Source: Aestuariibacter sp.
GTDB lineage: Bacteria > Pseudomonadota > Gammaproteobacteria > Enterobacterales > Alteromonadaceae
DNA: 64,000 bases
Reading direction: 5' to 3'
Assembly: GCA_017794925.1 (NCBI GenBank)
Contig: CP051238.1
Coordinates: forward strand, 991,702 to 1,055,701
In this document: piece after piece, positions 61,868 through 64,000 of the stretch
Position numbering within the stretch: the stretch's first letter is position 1
How the letters are laid out: every line of letters begins with the position of its first letter
The notes under the pieces: model-generated
What the model was told of the DNA's origin: nothing
What the model saw: only the letters and a program-made list of their open reading frames with translations
The model's database searches: none
Program-made: the position numbers and the translations under genes

Positions 61868-63100
61868 ATGACGTTTCTACATAGCAAAAAATGCATTTTG
61901 TTAAGCGTACTGTTGGCGTGGCAAGTGCAGGCTACAGAAACTGTAAGTACCGAGCCTGTACAAGAACATTCACATAACCATGATGCACATGGACAGCATG
62001 ACACTCCATCCAATACTGAGCAGGCTGCTGAAGAACATGAAGAACATGAAGAACATGAAGAACATGAAGAACATGAAGAACATGAAGAACACGGCGGCGT
62101 AAGTCTTTCTGGTGAGCAAGTGGCCATGGCTGATATTCACCTGGACACGCTGGAACCACTTAGCCTAAGCGAGTCTGTGTATGCGCCGGGCGAAATCAAA
62201 GCCAACGGTTATCAAAGCTACATCGTGTCGCCGCGAGTAAGCTCGGTAGTTGTGAAGCGTCACGCCTCGCTTGGTGAGCAGGTAAAGCAAGATCAGCCAT
62301 TGGTGTCGCTGTTCAGCGAAGACATGATCACCGCGCAAAGCGAGTTGCAAACCGCCGCTGTGGAATGGCAGCGTATCCGCAAATTGGGGCAAGCCGCTGT
62401 TGGCGAAAAACGTTACGTGGCCGCGCGCAATGACTATCAGGCCGCGTCACGCCGTTTGCAGGCGTTTGGGTTATCCCTTAATATTATCAATAAAATCGCT
62501 GAAACTCCGGACTATCCGCTGGGCGAGTATACGCTGGTGGCCCAATCTGCGGGCGTGGTAATGACAGACGATTTTAATCAGGGGCAGCAAATCGCACCTG
62601 GACAGGCACTTATGCTGGTCTCCGATGAATCGCAACTCTGGGTAGAAGCCAGGCTGCCTGCGCACAATGATTTACACCTGGCCGCAGGGCATACCGCTAG
62701 TGTGGTGGTGGGTGATATTGCCGCAACGGCCACGGTTACGCAGGAATCCCACACTATCGATCCGGTAAGTAGAACGAGAACCGTCCGTTTGAACCTGAAT
62801 AACGAGGCACACAAGTTTCACTCGGGTATGTTTGCCGACGTGTATTTCAGCGGTCCGCAGACGTCACGCGTTCTGGCGGTGCAGGAAAGCGCTCTGATGC
62901 GCGACGCCGATGGCGATTGGCAGTTGTTTGTTGTAGACGAAGACGGCGAACTGGTACCTAAAGTCGTGCAGTTGGGTAACCGCTATGGCAAATGGCAACA
63001 AATCAGTGGTGTTGAAGCAAACGTGCGGTATGTGAGCCGCGGTGCGTTCTTTGTGGCATCGGAAATTGCCAAAGGCGGATTCGATCCGCATAACCATTAA
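61868..63100 (+). CDS. czcB: RND efflux periplasmic adaptor (CzcB-like) with EEH repeat
   Basis: 410 residues. Signal peptide to about residue 22, then a His/Glu-rich tail to about 76 with seven perfect EEH units (62030-62092). The membrane fusion fold follows: lipoyl/barrel text YAPGEIKANGYQSYIVSPRVSSVVV and helical hairpin EDMITAQSELQTAAVEWQRI. The acidic His-rich start probably binds metal. It starts 3 nt after the czcC stop and is followed by czcA 20 nt later. Confidence 0.9.
   Translation: MTFLHSKKCILLSVLLAWQVQATETVSTEPVQEHSHNHDAHGQHDTPSNTEQAAEEHEEHEEHEEHEEHEEHEEHGGVSLSGEQVAMADIHLDTLEPLSLSESVYAPGEIKANGYQSYIVSPRVSSVVVKRHASLGEQVKQDQPLVSLFSEDMITAQSELQTAAVEWQRIRKLGQAAVGEKRYVAARNDYQAASRRLQAFGLSLNIINKIAETPDYPLGEYTLVAQSAGVVMTDDFNQGQQIAPGQALMLVSDESQLWVEARLPAHNDLHLAAGHTASVVVGDIAATATVTQESHTIDPVSRTRTVRLNLNNEAHKFHSGMFADVYFSGPQTSRVLAVQESALMRDADGDWQLFVVDEDGELVPKVVQLGNRYGKWQQISGVEANVRYVSRGAFFVASEIAKGGFDPHNH
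62030..62092 (+). repeat. 9-bp tandem repeat (GAAGAACAT) x7 in czcB
   Basis: Six perfect GAAGAACAT units and a seventh ending CAC. The unit is a multiple of three, so copy-number change would lengthen or shorten the metal-binding tail without shifting frame. Confidence 0.95.
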
Positions 63101-63120
63101 TTGTCGGTCAGGAGATAACT

Positions 63121-64000
63121 ATGTTTTCAAACCTGATTGAAGCGGCTGTGCGGCTGCGATTTATGGTGCTCTGCGTGTTGGTTGGGCTTGGCGTATTTGC
63201 CGCATTGATGATCCCGAAACTCAACCTGGATGCGTTTCCTGATGTAACCAACATTCAGGTGGCGATCAACACCGAAGCGCCGGGCCTGGCTGCTGAAGAA
63301 GTGGAGCAACTGATTACCTACCCCATTGAGGCGGTGATGTACGCTCTGCCCGATGTTGAAGAAGTACGCTCCATTTCCAAAACCGGATTATCTGGCATTA
63401 CCGTGGTATTTAAGGAAGGCACTGACATCTATTTTGCTCGCCAACTGGTATTTGAGCGCCTGCAAGTGGCGTCAGAGATGATCCCCGACGGTATCGGCAT
63501 GCCCGAAATTGGCCCCAATACCTCTGGCCTTGGCCAGGTGTATCAGTATTTGCTAATCGCCGAACCGGATTCTGGTTACGACGCTATGGCATTGCGCAGC
63601 CTGAATGACTACCTGATTAAGTTGTTACTGATGCCGGTAGACGGGATCACCGATGTGCTCTCATTTGGCGGGCAGGTTAAGCAGTATCAGGTCAATCTGT
63701 ACCCCAATCGACTGCTGTCGTATAACCTGACTCAGCAGGACGTGATGGATGCGCTGGCCCGCAACAATAACAATGCGGGTGGCTGGTATCTCGACCGCGG
63801 ACCCGAACAGCTGGTGATCCGCGGTGCAGGCTGGCTGGCGTCCGGTGCAGAAGCACTCACGCAGATTAAGCAGATACCGCTGACTACTGAGGGCAGTGGC
63901 ATTGTAACCATTGGTGATGTCGCCGCCGTTGAGCTGGGCGCAGAGATTCGTCAGGGCGCGGTAACGATGTCAGTGCGGGCTGAAAACGGTTCTGTCGCAT
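63121..64000 (+). CDS. czcA: Heavy-metal RND efflux pump, CzcA/CusA type (partial, C-terminus outside window)
   Basis: ATG at 63121 with AGGAG upstream; 293 residues are visible of the usual ~1030. The first membrane helix is near 12-33 (RFMVLCVLVGLGVFAALMI). DAFPDVTNIQVAINTEAPGLAAEEVEQLITYPIE and RSISKTGLSGITVVF are the heavy-metal efflux signatures. It is the proton-driven inner-membrane pump completing czcCBA. No stop is in the window. Confidence 0.95.
   Translation, partial: MFSNLIEAAVRLRFMVLCVLVGLGVFAALMIPKLNLDAFPDVTNIQVAINTEAPGLAAEEVEQLITYPIEAVMYALPDVEEVRSISKTGLSGITVVFKEGTDIYFARQLVFERLQVASEMIPDGIGMPEIGPNTSGLGQVYQYLLIAEPDSGYDAMALRSLNDYLIKLLLMPVDGITDVLSFGGQVKQYQVNLYPNRLLSYNLTQQDVMDALARNNNNAGGWYLDRGPEQLVIRGAGWLASGAEALTQIKQIPLTTEGSGIVTIGDVAAVELGAEIRQGAVTMSVRAENGSVA

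Noticed and set aside
61813..62127. 104-codon minus-strand frame with SSCSSC repeats
   Set aside because: It is only the complement of the GAAGAACAT satellite within czcB.

Overview
The window looks like chromosome from a marine gammaproteobacterium of the Alteromonas/Alteromonadaceae type. Pointers are the split three-gene pnt operon, the glmU-glmR-glmS block, many c-di-GMP and exopolysaccharide genes, an RND metal pump and moderate GC. This placement rests on gene content and protein style only. No rRNA, tRNA, prophage or CRISPR array was seen.

Layout. 1-4.8 kb: 5' part of a DUF885 hydrolase gene, a PEP-CTERM-like secreted protein and an M16 metalloprotease lipoprotein. 5.3-8.2 kb: proton-translocating transhydrogenase pntAA-pntAB-pntB. 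8.3-17.7 kb: DUF917, DUF3224, speA, a beta-lactamase-fold serine hydrolase, an alkylation-repair operon (Ada-AlkA fusion, Ogt, EamA exporter) and a membrane GGDEF protein with a degenerate active site. 18-23.7 kb: UDP-GlcNAc genes glmU, glmR-like and glmS, with two extra genes inside the block. 23.7-25.2 kb: a REP-associated tyrosine transposase (RAYT) flanked by its probable repeats. 25.2-29 kb: asd with a structured leader, an RMD1/YagE protein and a DUF1624 membrane protein. 29.2-39.3 kb: a histidine kinase and sigma-54 activator, an exopolysaccharide cluster (flippase, three GT2 enzymes, a priming sugar transferase) and a REC-GGDEF diguanylate cyclase. 39.4-51 kb: divergent catabolic and uptake operons (aldehyde dehydrogenase, D-malate/tartrate dehydrogenase, omega-aminotransferase; HAD-II, FAD amine oxidase, dipeptide-type ABC importer). 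51-53.4 kb: a Ni/Co module (DmeF, RcnR-like repressor, DUF4198 protein). 53.5-60.2 kb: BNR/sialidase-fold protein, FAD oxidoreductase, aldehyde dehydrogenase, M20 amidohydrolase and GNAT protein. 60.2-64 kb: CzcI-like gene and czcCBA; czcA runs off the end.

Two systems stand out. First, the 9-mer GACACCCAC (or GTGGGTGTC) occurs 17 times exactly, where about 0.5 would be expected by chance on both strands. Many copies lie head-to-tail at a fixed 18-nt (sometimes 24-nt) period, in inverted groups just outside terminators, around a RAYT gene. At least two copies have become part of reading frames. This looks like a mobile non-autonomous repeat family with its transposase. Second, a sigma-54 activator gene lies directly upstream of an exopolysaccharide cluster. 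The cluster contains two good GG-N10-GC sigma-54 promoters and one weaker one, each preceded by a TTTGCAAA-centred site 60-100 bp upstream. That suggests a local kinase/sigma-54 regulon for capsule or biofilm matrix, with c-di-GMP output from the last gene.
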